Notes under the pieces: model-generated
Told to the model about the DNA's origin: nothing
The model's database searches: none
Seen by the model: the letters and a program-made list of their open reading frames with translations, nothing else
Program-made: the position numbers and the translations under genes
Shown here: in pieces, positions 20,317 to 28,946 of the stretch
Layout: each line of letters starts with the position of its first letter
How positions within the stretch are numbered: position 1 is the stretch's first letter
Source: Geminicoccaceae bacterium SCSIO 64248
GTDB taxonomy: Bacteria; Pseudomonadota; Alphaproteobacteria; Geminicoccales; Geminicoccaceae
Assembly (NCBI GenBank): GCA_029814805.1
Contig: CP122393.1
Span: forward strand, 4,133,501 to 4,197,500
Direction: 5' to 3'
DNA length: 64,000 nt

Positions 20317-21624
20317 TCAGGCCGCGATGCCGGCGGATCCCCGTCGGCCGTCCGGCTTCGCTGCGCATACCGGCAACGCGGCAGCGTGCGGGTGCGGTTG
20401 GCCGTTCGCGTCGAACAGGCTGCGCGGCCGCCACGCGCCTTGGCCGCCGGCCGGTCCGATCGCATCGCTGGCCGCCATGCGTTCCCGGGCGGACCAATGC
20501 AGCATCTCGTTGACCGGCCTGTCCTTTGAGGCGACCGCCGGATCGAGGCTCGATCCGATGGTGCGCGGCGTCCGGCGGATCAGCCGTGTCAGCATCGCGA
20601 CCTTCCAGAAACCTGCGACGCTCTCGGCCATGCGTCCGCGCGCGTCATAAGCGACGGTCCCGGCCAAGCCTTCGTCGATCTCCAGCCCTGCGTCCTCCGC
20701 CTCGCGCAACAGCCAGCGCAACGCATTGCGGGAAAGGGCAGGGTAGTCCCGGTAGCCGCCGCCGACATTGCTGTGCACGCCCGGGAACCATGCCTGGATG
20801 ACATCCTGGCGCCGGTCGCCATAAGGCCGGCTGCCGTCGAAAAGCTCGACCGACTTGAGATCGCCGGTCCACAGGGTTGGTTCGAACGGGCTACGCTCCT
20901 CGTCGATCGCGAGCGCCTGACGGCCGATCGCAAGACACGAGCAGAGAGACGTGTCGTGGAAGGCGTGCGCGGTGTTCAGGCCGGCGAGCGGTGCAATCGG
21001 CACGCCCAATGAGCCGACCGTATCGTAGACGCCGCAGAAGCGCACTGGAACAGGTCGCGCGACCGTTTCGCGAACAGCGTGATAGGGGTGCGACGGCCGC
21101 TTGTGGTGATCGAGACGGTAATAGGCGTAGATCTCGTTCAGGCGGTCGACCGTGTTTGGGTCGAGCTTGTACGTCTCGAGCTCGGACCGGATCTTCAACA
21201 GGCCTGCGCAGCTGATCAGGCCGCAGAGCGAACGCACGGTATAAGCGCCGCGCGAAAAGCCGAACACGTAGATCTCGTCGCCGGGATCGTAGTGCTTGGC
21301 GAGGAAGCGATAAGCCTCCTGCACGTTTTCGGAAAGACCGAGGCCGGTGGCGCCGCCAAGGAGCATGCGCACCCAGTCGTTCTCGGTGAGGAGGTCCTTT
21401 GCAGCCTCCCACGTCGAGAGGCTCTCTTTCCATGTCCGGCGCTTTTCTTTGGTGCCGACGCCGGTGTCGTAATAGACGATCTGCTCGACCTTGGGCGCGA
21501 CCGCGCTCTTGGATACGCCTTCGCCGTTCGTGCAAAGAATGGCCTTTGCCGCGCCGTAAATGACATTCGTCTCATCCACGGGCTCGTTCCACGTGCCGTC
21601 GCAGCACACGATCAAGCGTTTCAT
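20317..21624 (-). CDS. DUF2235 family alpha/beta-hydrolase-like protein
   Basis: A 435-residue protein opening with the DUF2235 signature MKRLIVCCDGTWNEP and carrying VYYDTGVGT and the nucleophile elbow VFGFSRGAYTVRSL (GFSRG), then FPGVHSNVGGGY. Some members of the family are phospholipases delivered by type VI secretion, but no secretion genes are nearby and no signal peptide is seen, so a cytoplasmic esterase or lipase is as likely. The ATG at 21624 has a perfect AGGAGGG ribosome site; an upstream in-frame start would add 16 residues without one. It is convergent with lpdA. Confidence 0.88.
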   Translation of the reverse strand: MKRLIVCCDGTWNEPVDETNVIYGAAKAILCTNGEGVSKSAVAPKVEQIVYYDTGVGTKEKRRTWKESLSTWEAAKDLLTENDWVRMLLGGATGLGLSENVQEAYRFLAKHYDPGDEIYVFGFSRGAYTVRSLCGLISCAGLLKIRSELETYKLDPNTVDRLNEIYAYYRLDHHKRPSHPYHAVRETVARPVPVRFCGVYDTVGSLGVPIAPLAGLNTAHAFHDTSLCSCLAIGRQALAIDEERSPFEPTLWTGDLKSVELFDGSRPYGDRRQDVIQAWFPGVHSNVGGGYRDYPALSRNALRWLLREAEDAGLEIDEGLAGTVAYDARGRMAESVAGFWKVAMLTRLIRRTPRTIGSSLDPAVASKDRPVNEMLHWSARERMAASDAIGPAGGQGAWRPRSLFDANGQPHPHAAALPVCAAKPDGRRGSAGIAA

Positions 21625-21745
21625 CGCCGTCCCTCCTGTGGGCGAACAGGAGGAGCTTGTCGCTACCTGCATTCCGTCCCTGTGACGGCGATCACGCGGG
21701 AGCCCAGATACGATGCGTGGACGAACAAGCCGGCGCGGATGCCGC

Positions 21746-22738
21746 TCAGGTCGGCTGGTCGCGCAGGCTTCTCAAGCCCTGCCACGCCGGGGCGAAGACG
21801 AGGCTCGTGAGCGGAATGAGCACGGCGCCGATCGCGAGGCCGAGCACGCCGGAGCCGGCGGCCGTGACCAGCCAGCCGACCAGGCCGTCCAACGCCGGCA
21901 GAGCGTGCGCGGCGCCTTCGGCCACGGCATGGATGGCGTGCTCGACCGCCGTCAGTCCGTAGGTCGCGAGGCCGTGCACGATGATGCCGCCTCCGACCCA
22001 GATCATGGCCGCGGTGCCCACGATCGCCAGGACCTTCAAAAAGACCGGCATGCCGGTCACGAGGCCGCGCCCGATCACGCGCGACAGGCCGCCGGCGAAC
22101 GAGAGCGACCGGCCGGAGGCGAGGGCGACGCCGACGTCGTCGGCCTTCACGATCAACGCGACGGCGCCATAGACGAGCACGGTGATGCCCAGGCCCACCA
22201 CCGCCAGGAGAAGGCCTTTCAGCCAGATCGAATCGTCGGCCGGAATTGCCGCGAGCGTGATCGCCATGATCTCGGCCGAGAGAATGAAATCGGTGCGGAT
22301 CGCGCCGGACACCTTCTGGTCCTCGAGCGCCTGGGGGTCGGCGGGGCCTGTGGTCTTGGCCTCGTGCTCGTGGGCCTTGTGCGGCCAGATCGCCCCGTAG
22401 ACCTTCTCGGTCCCCTCGTAGCAGAGAAAGGCGCCGCCCAGCATCAGGAGCGGGGTGATCGCCCAGGGAGCCAGGAGGCTGAGGGCGAGCGCCGCAGGCA
22501 GGAGGAAGAGGAGCTTGTTGCGGAGCGAGCCGAGGGCGATGCGGGAGACGATCGGAAGTTCGCGCTCGGCGGCGAACCCGACGACGTAGCGCGGCGTCAC
22601 GGCGGCGTCGTCGATCACGACGCCGGCTGCCTTGGCTCCCGCCTTGGCGGCCTGCCCGGCCACGTCGTCGAGCGAGGCCGCGGCGACCTTCGCCAGCGCC
22701 GCCACGTCGTCGAGAAGGGCGATCAGTCCGACACTCAT
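21746..22738 (-). CDS. DUF808 family inner-membrane protein (YedI-like)
   Basis: A 330-residue membrane protein. The N-terminus (VGLIALLDDVAALAKVAAASLDDVAGQA) and VVIDDAAVTPRYV, then AFLCYEGTEKV, identify DUF808/YedI. Several hydrophobic segments occupy the region from about residue 85 and the C-terminal half. Function of the family is unknown. ATG 22738 was chosen over the GTG 12 bases upstream because that GTG overlaps the ribosome site. It lies 121 bases downstream of the DUF2235 start, on the same strand. Confidence 0.87.
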   Translation of the reverse strand: MSVGLIALLDDVAALAKVAAASLDDVAGQAAKAGAKAAGVVIDDAAVTPRYVVGFAAERELPIVSRIALGSLRNKLLFLLPAALALSLLAPWAITPLLMLGGAFLCYEGTEKVYGAIWPHKAHEHEAKTTGPADPQALEDQKVSGAIRTDFILSAEIMAITLAAIPADDSIWLKGLLLAVVGLGITVLVYGAVALIVKADDVGVALASGRSLSFAGGLSRVIGRGLVTGMPVFLKVLAIVGTAAMIWVGGGIIVHGLATYGLTAVEHAIHAVAEGAAHALPALDGLVGWLVTAAGSGVLGLAIGAVLIPLTSLVFAPAWQGLRSLRDQPT

Positions 22739-22870
22739 TCCTGTCCTCACTAGCCAGTGCAGGCGGGTTCATCGTATGTGCGGGAGCATAGCCGCCCTGT
22801 CCATGAGCCCGTTCGCGACGGGGCGGCCGCACCTGTCCTTGTACCCTTATCGCAGAAGAGGGCCCGCTCC

Positions 22871-23260
22871 GTGACGAGACGCCTGATTTCGACCGGCTCC
22901 CCCTTCGAGCGCGAAGCCGCCTATTCGCGTGCGGTCGTCGACGGCGACTGGGTCTTCGTCGCCGGCACGACCGGCTTCGACTACGCGACCATGACGATCG
23001 CGGACGACGTCGCCCTGCAGGCCGAGCAGATCTTCAAGACGATCGACGCCGCGCTGGTCGATGCCGGTGCCAGCATGGCGGACGTCGTGCGCGCCCACTA
23101 TATCCTGCCCGATCGCGGGGACTGGCCCGCCTGCTGGCCGGTGCTGCGCCGCTGGCTGGGCGACGTCCGCCCGGCGTCGACCATGATCGTCGCCGGCCTG
23201 GCCGATCCGCGCATGAAGATCGAGATCGAGGTCACGGCCCACAAGCGCAGCGCGGTCTGA
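22871..23260 (+). CDS. RidA/YjgF family protein
   Basis: A 129-residue member of the Rid superfamily; RidA itself deaminates reactive enamine/imine intermediates, while other subgroups are less defined. Recognisable parts are YSRAVVDGDWVFVAGTTGFD, QAEQIFKTIDAALVDAGASMADVV and the C-terminal IEIEVTAHK. The position of the RidA catalytic Arg falls in PASTMIVAGLADPRMKIEIE, so the archetypal Arg appears replaced by Met-Ile context and a divergent Rid subgroup is likely. Start GTG 22871 follows AGAAGAGG. An acetyltransferase gene follows after 5 bases. Confidence 0.85.
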   Translation: MTRRLISTGSPFEREAAYSRAVVDGDWVFVAGTTGFDYATMTIADDVALQAEQIFKTIDAALVDAGASMADVVRAHYILPDRGDWPACWPVLRRWLGDVRPASTMIVAGLADPRMKIEIEVTAHKRSAV

Positions 23261-23265
23261 CGGCC

Positions 23266-23760
23266 ATGGCGGACGGCTTTGTCGTTCGTCCCGGACGGGA
23301 CGAGGATGCCCTGGGCCTGATCGCTCTGGTCGGAGCGTGCTTCGCCGAGTATCCCGGCTGCGTGCTCGACGTCGACGGCGAGGAGCCCGAGCTGAAGGCG
23401 ATCGCGACCTCGGCCCGGGCGTGGGGCGGCGCGTTCTGGGTCGTCGTCGACGATGCGGACGAGGTCGTCGGCTCGATCGGCTGGCGTCCGGGCGCGGAGG
23501 TCGCGACCATCGAGCTCAAGAAGCTCTACATTGCCGCCCGTGCCCGCCGTCGCGGCCTGGCCGGCCGGTTGTGCGGGCTGGTGACGCAAGCCGCGCGCGA
23601 CCGCAACGCCCACGCCGTCGTGCTGTGGACCGACACCCGTTTCGTCGATGCGCACCGGCTCTACGAGCGGCTGGGCTTCGTGCGCCTGCCCGGCGAGCGT
23701 GCGTTGGGCGATCTCAGCGACTCGCGCGAATATCCCTATCGCCTTGCGATCACGGACTAG
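23266..23760 (+). CDS. GNAT family N-acetyltransferase
   Basis: A 164-residue acetyl-CoA-dependent acyltransferase. The fold is visible from VGSIGWRPG (strand 4), ELKKLYIAARARRRGLAGRLCGLV with the acetyl-CoA pyrophosphate loop RRRGLAG, and RLYERLGFVRL near the end. The substrate cannot be predicted. It starts 5 bases after the RidA-family stop, so the pair is probably cotranscribed. Confidence 0.87.
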   Translation: MADGFVVRPGRDEDALGLIALVGACFAEYPGCVLDVDGEEPELKAIATSARAWGGAFWVVVDDADEVVGSIGWRPGAEVATIELKKLYIAARARRRGLAGRLCGLVTQAARDRNAHAVVLWTDTRFVDAHRLYERLGFVRLPGERALGDLSDSREYPYRLAITD

Positions 23761-23796
23761 GACCGGCCGGCCGCCACCCTCCCCGGCATCCTCGCG

Positions 23797-23814
23797 CCGT
23801 CACACCATTGTCGT
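23797..23814 (+). promoter_or_regulatory. Partial PHO-box-like direct repeat upstream of btaA
   Basis: CCGTCAC-ACCA-TTGTCGT resembles the PhoB site CTGTCAT-N4-CTGTCAT, with 6 of 7 (allowing C at the last position) and 5 of 7 matches and the correct 11-base period. It ends 85 bases before the btaA start. Betaine-lipid genes of other alphaproteobacteria are induced by phosphate limitation; the site is a by-eye candidate only. Confidence 0.35.
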
Positions 23815-23899
23815 CATCCTCTGCGTAGAACGCCGCGACCGTTCCTCGCCCGCGAACAATCGTGGGCTTGGGTGACGTCATCGGACACGCGAGGCGAAC

Positions 23900-25114
23900 A
23901 TGCAGGCCAAGTTGGTCAAGTCGGCCGTCGTCAGGGCGCCGATCCATTCCCGGCGCGGACTTCAGGAGCGGGCGTTCACGCTGGCCTTTTCCGGACTGGT
24001 CTACCCGCAGATCTGGGAAGATCCTGAAGTCGACATCGCGGCGATGGAGCCCCTCGAAGGCAAGCGCATCGCCGCGATCGCGTCCGGCGGCTGCAACCTG
24101 CTGGCCTATCTGACCGAGCGGCCGGAGGCGATCGTCGCGGTCGACCTCAATCCGGCCCACGTCGCCCTGAACCGCCTGAAGCTGACCGCGCTCCAGCACC
24201 TGCCCGATCACGAGACGTTCTTCCGCTTCTTCGGCGCCGCCGACCAGAGGGACAACATCGACGCGTTCGACCGCTGGCTGGCGCCGAGGCTCGATCCCCG
24301 TTCGCGCGCCTACTGGAACGAGCGGACCTTGCGCGGACGGCGGATCGGCATCTTCGCCCGCAACGCCTATCGTGCCGGCCTGCTCGGTCGGTTCCTCACG
24401 GTCGCCCATGTGGTCGCCCGCCTGCACGGCGCCGATCCCCGACGCCTCATGGCCGCGCGCGACCGGCAGGAGCAGGAACGCCTGTTCGATGCGATCCTGG
24501 CGCCCGTGTTCGACGCGCCCTTGGTGCGATGGCTCTGCGGCCGGCCCGCCGCCCTGTACGGTCTGGGCATCCCGCCGGCGCAGTTCGACGATCTCAGCGC
24601 AGGTCCCGGCGGCGACATGGCGAGCGTGTTGCGCGACCGTCTGCGCCGGTTGGCCTGCGATTTCGATCTCGCCGAGAACTACTTCGCCTGGCAGGCCTTC
24701 GGCCGGCGCTACGATACCGGCGACCGGCGCTGCCTGCCGCGCTATCTGCAGGCGGATCGCTTCCTCGGCCTGCGGGCGACCGCGGATCGGGTCGACATCG
24801 CCTGCATTTCCATGACCGAGCGGCTGCGAGGCGAGCCGGCGACGTCCCTGGACCGCTACGTCCTTCTCGACGCGCAGGACTGGATGGACAATGCGCAGCT
24901 CGCCGACCTCTGGTCGGAGATCGGCAGGACGGCCCGGCCCGAGGCCCGCGTCATCTTCCGGACGGCCGGAGCCGAGACTATCTTGCCCGGCCGCCTGCCG
25001 GCCAGCCTGCTCGACCGGTGGGACTATGACGCCCTGGCGAGCGAGGACGGGCATCGCCGCGACCGGTCCTCGATCTATGGCGGTTTCCACGTCTACCGCC
25101 TGAAGGACGAGTGA
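23900..25114 (+). CDS. btaA: S-adenosylmethionine:diacylglycerol 3-amino-3-carboxypropyltransferase (BtaA, DUF3419)
   Basis: First enzyme of betaine-lipid synthesis: transfers the aminocarboxypropyl group of S-adenosylmethionine to diacylglycerol, giving diacylglyceryl homoserine. The 404-residue protein has the DUF3419 pattern: LAFSGLVYPQIWEDPEVD near 30-47, then IAAIASGGCNLLAYL and IVAVDLNPAHVALNRLKL (SAM-binding strands), FFRFFGAAD, and a C-terminal LLDAQDWMD with VIFRTAG. It is followed directly by btaB with overlapping stop and start, the standard arrangement in Rhodobacter and Sinorhizobium. The protein should sit at the cytoplasmic membrane face. Confidence 0.93.
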   Translation: MQAKLVKSAVVRAPIHSRRGLQERAFTLAFSGLVYPQIWEDPEVDIAAMEPLEGKRIAAIASGGCNLLAYLTERPEAIVAVDLNPAHVALNRLKLTALQHLPDHETFFRFFGAADQRDNIDAFDRWLAPRLDPRSRAYWNERTLRGRRIGIFARNAYRAGLLGRFLTVAHVVARLHGADPRRLMAARDRQEQERLFDAILAPVFDAPLVRWLCGRPAALYGLGIPPAQFDDLSAGPGGDMASVLRDRLRRLACDFDLAENYFAWQAFGRRYDTGDRRCLPRYLQADRFLGLRATADRVDIACISMTERLRGEPATSLDRYVLLDAQDWMDNAQLADLWSEIGRTARPEARVIFRTAGAETILPGRLPASLLDRWDYDALASEDGHRRDRSSIYGGFHVYRLKDE

Positions 25115-25767
25115 TCCCGATGTCGCAGGCCGTCCGCCAGTCCATGGACCGGATGTATCGGCATCAGCGCCATGTCTACGACCTGACGCGCAAATACTAC
25201 CTCCTGGGGCGCGACCGGCTGATCGACGAGGTCCGGCCGCGCGCAGGCGAGACGGTCTGCGAGGTCGGCTGCGGCACCGCGCGCAACTTGGTTGCCCTGG
25301 CGAGGCGCTACCCCGACGCATGTGTCATGGGTCTGGACGCCTCGGACGCGATGCTGGACACGGCAAAGCGCTCGCTCGAACGCTCTGGACTGTCGGACCG
25401 GGTCGCTGTTGCGCAAGCGTTCGCCCAGACGTTCACGCCAGCGACGTTCGGTCGAGCGACGCCTTTCGATCACGTCCTCTTCTCCTACACCCTGTCGATG
25501 ATCCCCGGCCCGCAAGCCGCCCTGGACAACGCGCTGGCTCAGCTTCGGCCGGGCGGGACGCTGCGCGTCGTGGATTTCGGCGACCAAGCGGGACTGCCCG
25601 GCTGGTTCCGCACGCTCCTGGTCCGCTGGCTCGCTCTGTTCCACGTCGAGCACCGGCCCGAGGTCGCGGCGTGGTTCGAGGCGCGCGCCGCCGAAGGCGC
25701 GGGTCTTTTCGCCAAGCGGACCATGGGCGGAGGCTACGCCGAGTTCTTCACCCTGACCAAGGGATGA
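25111..25767 (+). CDS. btaB: S-adenosylmethionine-dependent N-methyltransferase (BtaB)
   Basis: Second enzyme of DGTS synthesis: three N-methylations of diacylglyceryl homoserine. The 218-residue protein begins SMDRMYRHQRHVYDLTRKYY, like known BtaB proteins, and has the SAM motif VCEVGCGTARNLVALA, acidic GLDAS and post-I motif LFSYTLSMIP. The GTG at 25111 overlaps the btaA stop (GTGA); ATG 25120 is an alternative three codons later. Together with BtaA this predicts phosphorus-free membrane lipids. The thioesterase gene is convergent, 13 bases away. Confidence 0.92.
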   Translation: MIPMSQAVRQSMDRMYRHQRHVYDLTRKYYLLGRDRLIDEVRPRAGETVCEVGCGTARNLVALARRYPDACVMGLDASDAMLDTAKRSLERSGLSDRVAVAQAFAQTFTPATFGRATPFDHVLFSYTLSMIPGPQAALDNALAQLRPGGTLRVVDFGDQAGLPGWFRTLLVRWLALFHVEHRPEVAAWFEARAAEGAGLFAKRTMGGGYAEFFTLTKG

Positions 25768-25780
25768 GACGAAGGGTCGG

Positions 25781-26257
25781 TCACGTCCGGCGGATGGCGA
25801 TCGGCCGTCCCGCCTGGGGCGGCCGCGGCAACGGGCGGTGCCGGGTGAACACCGCGTCGAGCCGGGCCTGCAAGTCCTCCGGCCAGGGGGCCACCTTGCG
25901 TGTCCCGAGATCGACCGAGAGCGTCATGATCTCGTCGGTCGCGAGCAGCGTGTCCGTGTCCGCCAGCGCCATGGCGTGGAACAGGTGGACCCGCTTCGCG
26001 TCGAGGTCGAGGATCTGCGTCGTCACCGTCAGGTCCTGGCCGAGATCGGCCTCGCGCAGATAGGTGATGTGGGTCTGTGCCGTGTAGATCGTGTGTCCCG
26101 TGCGCTCGCGATAGGCGGCGTCCCAGCCGAGCCCGGCCATGAAGCCGTCCGTGGCCTCGCCGAACACGACGAGGTAGAAGGCCTCGTTCATGTGGCCGTT
26201 GTAGTCGAGCCAATCCGGCCGGACGCGGGCCCGGTGGCTGACGGGAAGGCTGCTCAT
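25781..26257 (-). CDS. Acyl-CoA thioesterase, 4HBT/hotdog family
   Basis: A 158-residue hotdog-fold thioesterase. The N-terminal VRPDWLDYNGHMNEAFYLVVF contains the active-site region with Asp and the NGHMN signature typical of 4-hydroxybenzoyl-CoA/betainyl-CoA-like thioesterases; THITYLREADLGQDLTV and HLFHAMALAD form the remaining strands. The acyl substrate is unknown. The ATG overlaps the rsmD stop by four bases (ATGA) and has GAGGA ahead, so it is translationally coupled to rsmD. Confidence 0.86.
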   Translation of the reverse strand: MSSLPVSHRARVRPDWLDYNGHMNEAFYLVVFGEATDGFMAGLGWDAAYRERTGHTIYTAQTHITYLREADLGQDLTVTTQILDLDAKRVHLFHAMALADTDTLLATDEIMTLSVDLGTRKVAPWPEDLQARLDAVFTRHRPLPRPPQAGRPIAIRRT

Positions 26258-26808
26258 GCCGTTTCCTCGCGCAGGAACAGGAAGCGGCCGGCGCCGTAGC
26301 GGCGCTCGCGCTCGACCGCGAAGCCGGGATGAGCCGTCTCGGCCCGCTCCTTGGCCGACAGCTCGAGGATGACCAGGGCGCCGTCGGCCAGCCAGCCGCC
26401 GCCGCGCAGGGCTTGCAGGGCGGGCGCCGCCAGCGGCTCGCCATAGGGCGGATCGAGGAACGCGACGTCGAAGGGCGCATCGGCGCGGCCGAGCCGCGTC
26501 GCGTCGCGTCGAAGTGCCGTGTAGCGGCCGGCGACCCCGAGCTTGCGCGCGTTCTCCTGGACCAGCCGCACGGCAGCCGGATCGTCGTCGACCGCAAGGA
26601 CATGGCGCGCGCCGCGCGAGACGGCCTCGAAGCCGACCGCGCCGGTGCCGGCGAACAGGTCGAGGAATCGGCACCCCTCGAAGGCGTCCTCGCCGTGCGC
26701 AAGCATGTTGAACAGGGCTTCGCGCGCCCGGTCCGCGGTCGGCCGGATCGCCCGGTCCTTGGGCGACAGGAGCGTCCGGCCGCGCAGCTCGCCTGCGATG
26801 ATGCGCAT
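26254..26808 (-). CDS. rsmD: 16S rRNA (guanine(966)-N(2))-methyltransferase RsmD
   Basis: Methylates G966 of 16S rRNA during 30S assembly. The 184-residue protein has MRIIAGELRGRTL at the N-terminus, RPTADRAREALFNML, the SAM site FLDLFAGTGAVGFEAVSRGA and the catalytic DPPYG. It lies between the radical SAM gene (7 bases upstream) and the overlapping thioesterase gene, forming a likely three-gene unit. Confidence 0.95.
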   Translation of the reverse strand: MRIIAGELRGRTLLSPKDRAIRPTADRAREALFNMLAHGEDAFEGCRFLDLFAGTGAVGFEAVSRGARHVLAVDDDPAAVRLVQENARKLGVAGRYTALRRDATRLGRADAPFDVAFLDPPYGEPLAAPALQALRGGGWLADGALVILELSAKERAETAHPGFAVERERRYGAGRFLFLREETA

Positions 26809-26815
26809 CGCGGAC

Positions 26816-27898
26816 CTAGAGCAGTTCGAGCTGGCGGCGGTCGAGGGACGGCCGCCGGAACAGGTCGGTGCGCAACGGGATCGTCTGCAGGGCCATGCCG
26901 AACCGCCGCCGCGCCAGGATCATCCGCTGGCGGATCATGTCGGCGTAGACGCCCTTGCCGTGCATGCGCTGATCGAAGCTCGAGCGGTACAGCTTGCCGC
27001 CGCGCGTCTCCCGCACGAGCGCCAGGACGCGCGCCGCCCGGTCGGGCACGTGCGCGTCCAGCCAATCGCTGAACAGGTCTTTGATTTCGTAGGGCAGCCG
27101 CAGGAGCGTGTAGCTTGCCCGCCTTGCGCCGTGTTCGGCGGCGGCGTTCACGATCGGCTCGATCTCGTGGTCGGTCAGCCCGGGAATGATCGGCGCGACG
27201 TTGACCCCGGTCGGCACGCCGGCCTCGGCCAGCGCCTTGATGGTCGCCAGCCGTCGATGCGGCGCGGCGGCACGGGGCTCGAGCGTCCGCGCGATCGTCG
27301 CATCGAGCGTCGTCACGGACACCGAGACCTTCACCAGGCCGAGCTCGGCCATCGGCCGCAGGATGTCGAGGTCGCGCAGGATCAGCGCCGACTTGGTGAC
27401 GATGCCCAGCGGCTGCCTTGCTTCCAGGGCGACTTCGAGCAGCCCGCGCGTGAGCCGGAGCCCGCGCTCGATCGGCTGGTAGCAATCGGTGTTCACGCCG
27501 ACCACGATGAGATCGCACACATAGGACGGCGCGGCGAGCTCCTTGCGGAACTGGGCGGGCGCGTCGTGCTTGGCGAACAGCTTGGTCTCGAAGTCCAGGC
27601 CGGACGACAGGCCGAGAAAGCCGTGGCTCGGCCGCGCGTAGCAGTAGACACAGCCGTGCTCGCAGCCGCGATACGGATTGCAGGACAGATCGAAGCCGAG
27701 ATCGGGCGAATCGTTGCGCGTGATCACGCTGCGGCTCGTGTCCGGCATGACCGTGGTCCGCGGCGACGGCTCGTCCGCCCAGTCCTCCAGGCTGCCCCAG
27801 CCGTCGTCCTCGAGCAGGGCGCGCTCGCGCTCGAACCGGCCGGCGGGATTGCCGACGGCGCCTCGTCCCTTGCGCGCCTGGAGCGGGGTCTCGGTCAT
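26816..27898 (-). CDS. PA0069-family radical SAM protein (spore photoproduct lyase-like)
   Basis: A 360-residue radical SAM enzyme. The cluster motif is CEHGCVYCYARP (Cys-x3-Cys-x2-Cys) within GFDLSCNPYRGCEHGCVYCY, as in the PA0069/SplB-like family; downstream are VVGVNTDCYQPIE, ITKSALILRDLDIL-like strands and VAPIIPGLTD. The reaction of this family is not established. Reading frame extends upstream past 27898, but the ATG there precedes the conserved RGAVGNPAGRFE segment. It is the first gene of the unit with rsmD. Confidence 0.9.
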   Translation of the reverse strand: MTETPLQARKGRGAVGNPAGRFERERALLEDDGWGSLEDWADEPSPRTTVMPDTSRSVITRNDSPDLGFDLSCNPYRGCEHGCVYCYARPSHGFLGLSSGLDFETKLFAKHDAPAQFRKELAAPSYVCDLIVVGVNTDCYQPIERGLRLTRGLLEVALEARQPLGIVTKSALILRDLDILRPMAELGLVKVSVSVTTLDATIARTLEPRAAAPHRRLATIKALAEAGVPTGVNVAPIIPGLTDHEIEPIVNAAAEHGARRASYTLLRLPYEIKDLFSDWLDAHVPDRAARVLALVRETRGGKLYRSSFDQRMHGKGVYADMIRQRMILARRRFGMALQTIPLRTDLFRRPSLDRRQLELL

Positions 27899-28043
27899 AC
27901 GCGCCAATCTAGGCCCGACCGGGCGGGCTTGCCAGTGCTGCCCTGCGCGGGCATGGCTGGAGCGGCGCGCCCGGCTGCTGGTAGAAGGCTTCGAGGCTGT
28001 TGAACGCCGCGTCGCCGGCGCAAGAAAAGGTCGATCAGGAATC

Positions 28044-28877
28044 ATGGGAACGCCCTGCATCATCACGGTTGCGATCACCGGCTCCCTGCCGCGCAAGGAG
28101 GACAACCCGGCCGTGCCGATCACGGTCGCCGAGCAGGTCGAATCGACCCAGGAGGCGTTCGAGGCGGGCGCCACGCTGGCGCATGCCCATGTCCGCAACG
28201 ACGACCAGACACCGACCTCGGACCCCGAGCGCTTCGGCCGCCTGCTCGAAGGCTTGCGCCGCCATTGCCCCGGCCTGATCGTGCAGTTCTCGACCGGCGG
28301 CCGGTCGGGCGCCGGGCGCGAGCGCGGCGGGATGCTGCCGCTTCGTCCGGACATGGCATCGCTCGCGACCGGATCGTGCAACTTCCCGAGCCGGGTCTAC
28401 GACAACGCGCCCGACCTGGTCGACTGGCTGGCGGGCGAGATGCGGACCCACGGCGTCAAGCCCGAGATCGAGGCCTTCGACCTCTCCATGATCTTCAAGG
28501 CGGTCGAGATGGCGCAAGACGGTTCGATCCGGGAGCCGCTGCACGTCCAGTTCGTCATGGGCGTGCGCAACGCCATGCCGGTCGACCGCGCGACCTTCGA
28601 GTTCTACGTAGCGACGCTCAAGCGCCTGGCGCCGGAGGCGACCTGGACGGGCGCCGGCATCGGCCGCGACCAGCTGACGCTGAACCGCTGGTCGCTGGAA
28701 CTGGGCGGGCACTGCCGCACGGGGCTCGAGGACAATATCCGGCTCGACCGGGAGACGCTGGCGCCGTCCAACGCCGCCTTGGTCCGGCGCGTGGTCGATC
28801 TCTGCCCGGACTACGGCCGGCGTCCGGCGACGGTCGCCGAGGCCCGGGCCCTGCTCCATCTGCCTGCGGCGGCCTGA
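28044..28877 (+). CDS. BKACE (DUF849) family beta-keto acid cleavage enzyme
   Basis: A 277-residue TIM-barrel enzyme of the 3-keto-5-aminohexanoate cleavage (Kce)/BKACE family, which condenses a beta-keto acid with acetyl-CoA to give acetoacetate and a new CoA ester. Seen here: CIITVAITGSLPRKEDNPAVP at the N-terminus, the metal-binding HAHVRND, a substrate/metal region GSCNFPSRVYDN, PEIEAFDLSMIF and GAGIGRDQLTLN. No lysine, carnitine or CoA-transferase genes are adjacent, so the natural keto acid cannot be inferred. Confidence 0.9.
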   Translation: MGTPCIITVAITGSLPRKEDNPAVPITVAEQVESTQEAFEAGATLAHAHVRNDDQTPTSDPERFGRLLEGLRRHCPGLIVQFSTGGRSGAGRERGGMLPLRPDMASLATGSCNFPSRVYDNAPDLVDWLAGEMRTHGVKPEIEAFDLSMIFKAVEMAQDGSIREPLHVQFVMGVRNAMPVDRATFEFYVATLKRLAPEATWTGAGIGRDQLTLNRWSLELGGHCRTGLEDNIRLDRETLAPSNAALVRRVVDLCPDYGRRPATVAEARALLHLPAAA

Positions 28878-28946
28878 CGGCGCCCGTACTGGCCAGACCG
28901 GACCGGGCGGTCTACCTTCGCCGCCCGACCGCAACGGAGACGGCTG

